A DNA stretch of 42,640 nt from Stentor coeruleus (taxonomy: Eukaryota; Ciliophora; Heterotrichea; Heterotrichida; Stentoridae): positions 1 through 42,640 of the forward strand of contig MPUH01000630.1 in assembly GCA_001970955.1 (NCBI GenBank). Reading direction: 5' to 3'. The notes under the pieces are model-generated. The model was given only the letters and a program-made list of their open reading frames with translations, searched no databases and was not told the DNA's origin. The translations under genes and the position numbers were made by a program. This document shows, piece by piece, positions 41,445-42,640 of the stretch (positions are counted from its first letter, which is position 1; the number at the start of each line of letters is the position of its first letter).

Positions 41445-41894
41445 ATGTCTTCATCCATATCCACAGGCGTTACATCCAATCTATACAACATGTCGAACTC
41501 AAGGCCGAATGATTGGAAACTAGATTTAGACTTGGAGTCAACTATCAATAAAGATTCCTTCTCAAGTATATTCAATGAGTCTAGTATCGATATGCAACTT
41601 ATACCTTTCTTAAATTTGCCCAATAGTGAAAGTATAGCTCAATATAGTATGTTATTTAAAGATAATTGCCCTTACGAAGATTACTCAGAAGAAGATGCTC
41701 TAAAGACAATACAAGAATTAGCGAAATCAGTTGAAGAACTTTCAGAGAAAATCAAATCCCAGACTCAGATGATCAATGGAATAATAAGTGCTGATGAAGT
41801 CAGAGATCGAATTGAATTAAAATTGAAAATCAAAAATGTTATTGAAAAAGCTAAAAGTAAGACTAAGAAAGAACAGGCATGCCAAGTTTTTTAA
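41445..41894 (+). CDS. Small helical CaaX protein, family X (C-terminus CQVF)
   Basis: The product has 149 residues. The first ~85 are acidic and Ser/Asn-rich. The rest is predicted helical (YSEEDALKTIQELAKSVEEL...EVRDRIELKLKIKNVIEKAKSK) and ends KKEQACQVF, a CaaX box after a Lys-rich stretch. The helical part aligns in order with those of the minus-strand products at 26657-27091 and 27697-28110 (EDAL..I..L / ERIE.KL / K.RK), so it is placed in the same family although 13 kb away and on the other strand. Function unknown. Confidence 0.75.
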   Translation: MSSSISTGVTSNLYNMSNSRPNDWKLDLDLESTINKDSFSSIFNESSIDMQLIPFLNLPNSESIAQYSMLFKDNCPYEDYSEEDALKTIQELAKSVEELSEKIKSQTQMINGIISADEVRDRIELKLKIKNVIEKAKSKTKKEQACQVF

Positions 41895-42326
41895 TATTAT
41901 AAGGAAAATATATTATGAGATTGTGTAATTAGATAAATATTTTTTGAGATGTTTTTTTATGAAGCATTTTAGAGTTTTTAGTACATTTTGATATGTGTTT
42001 ATTATTTTATTAGTTTTATTAATATGTTTGAGAGTGAAGTAAAAGTTATATGATAGATTTTTGTTTAAATAAAAAAAAATTCATAGAATTGTTGTAATTT
42101 TCAGGTTTTTAGAGAAAAGCTTTGGGTTTCTTTGATGATATACTATTTAAAGTATATTGTATAAGTCATATAATTTGAATGCACTCCTCTGGTTTCTAAA
42201 TTTTATATTCGATAAAAGTAAAAAAGAATTGTATAAATTTCTCAGATTTAACATAAAATCACCTATACTATAAAATTTTATTCTTTGAAAGAGCATTTTA
42301 GATATAAATGTCTTAGGCATTTTACT

Positions 42327-42533
42327 TCAGCATTTGGTATCATTATTTTANAAATTAATATAGTTGCATATATTAACAATTGATGTATTTATCGATTTTT
42401 CATTAAAATAGGTATTCCATGCCTTTGATTTGTTAAATAAACTGAATGCTTAATTATATATATTGATTATAAGAGTTAATTAGATAAAGTTCTACCTATA
42501 TTAAATATNTCAGCATTTGGTATCATTATTTTA
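42327..42533. repeat. Assembly seam: 24-bp duplication around an N-bounded insert
   Basis: The 24 bp at 42327-42350 recur exactly at 42510-42533. Between them, bounded by N at 42351 and 42509, is a 157-bp piece that is a diverged copy of about 40534-40680. Joining the flanks without the insert gives a continuous sequence. Confidence 0.75.
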
Positions 42534-42540
42534 TCTAAAA

Positions 42541-42640
42541 TACAGTCGAGCCTGTCTATATTTCACACCTAGAACCCAGAAAAAGTGTGCATGCCACAGG
42601 TGTGCACTGTGCAAGTTATCTATCAATGCAATATAGACAG
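42541..42640. mobile_element. Possible MITE-like element, cut by the window end
   Basis: After a TA (42541-42542) comes CAGTCGAGCCTGTCTATATT. CTGTCTATATT (42552-42562) is repeated inverted at the very end (AATATAGACAG, 42630-42640), and CACACCT (42564-42570) pairs with AGGTGTG (42598-42604). The left end resembles terminal repeats of pogo/Tc1-type elements that insert at TA. No transposase is visible, and the right end lies outside the window. Confidence 0.4.

Larger units (their letters stand above)
41895..42640. other. Distal intergenic region with assembly seams and an inverted repeat
   Basis: No gene. 42352-42508 is a segment between two single Ns that is flanked by an exact 24-bp duplication. 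The right end carries an inverted repeat (both listed separately). Confidence 0.6.

Noticed and set aside
26657..41894. The CaaX proteins as small GTPases
   Set aside because: None has a P-loop GxxxxGKS/T, DxxG or NKxD motif, and they are too short.

Overview
The window looks like macronuclear DNA of a heterotrich ciliate, most likely Stentor. Genes are AT-rich and intronless or nearly so, TAA, TAG and TGA all act as stops, and Trp is TGG. The only introns visible are exactly 15 nt long (GT...AG with an A at position 10), five in four genes. Tiny introns plus the standard code are known for Stentor; the assignment is inference from these signs.

Region 1-25.4 kb is gene-dense and mostly conserved: a partial heptapeptide-repeat/Cys-rich protein, chorismate synthase with an internal deletion, a FAR-17a/AIG1-like membrane protein only 1 nt upstream of it, a possible Sfi1-like protein, a histidine-phosphatase protein, a RAD1-like checkpoint clamp subunit, a myristoylated ankyrin-like protein, GAPDH, a Ulp1-like protein lacking its catalytic Cys, a myristoylated YANK/STK32-like kinase, tRNA-Leu(AAG), an AMPK/MARK-like kinase whose ATG is split by an intron, an OSCA/TMEM63-like channel, a 7TM receptor fused to a phosphatidylinositol phosphate kinase (three exons), and a chitin synthase ending in a Cro/C1-type helix-turn-helix. 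Two related C/D-box snoRNA candidates lie at 5.9-6.25 kb.

Region 25.6-42.6 kb is gene-poor and holds one short membrane protein and then seven short genes, all of whose products end in a C-terminal CaaX (prenylation) box: CSIS, CCII, CVII, CVIV, CELF, CEVF, CQVF. They fall into three families: a helical family (26.7, 27.7 and 41.4 kb), a 132-residue family (30.6 and 34.6 kb) with at least five decayed copies on the same strand, and a pair with N-terminal cysteines (37.8 and 39.9 kb). No known enzyme or GTPase motif is visible in them. This clustered, duplicating set of presumptive prenylated small proteins is the best candidate for an undescribed system here.

The same region holds two locally GC-richer, foldable elements (29.63-29.78 and 38.75-38.82 kb) that could be noncoding RNAs. 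The window ends inside an inverted repeat resembling a small transposon. Single-N junctions at 948, 42351 and 42509 are flanked by exact duplications and look like assembly seams. Many signalling and lipid-anchoring themes recur (myristoylation, prenylation, phosphoinositide kinase, mechanosensitive channel), but there is no evidence that the genes form one pathway.
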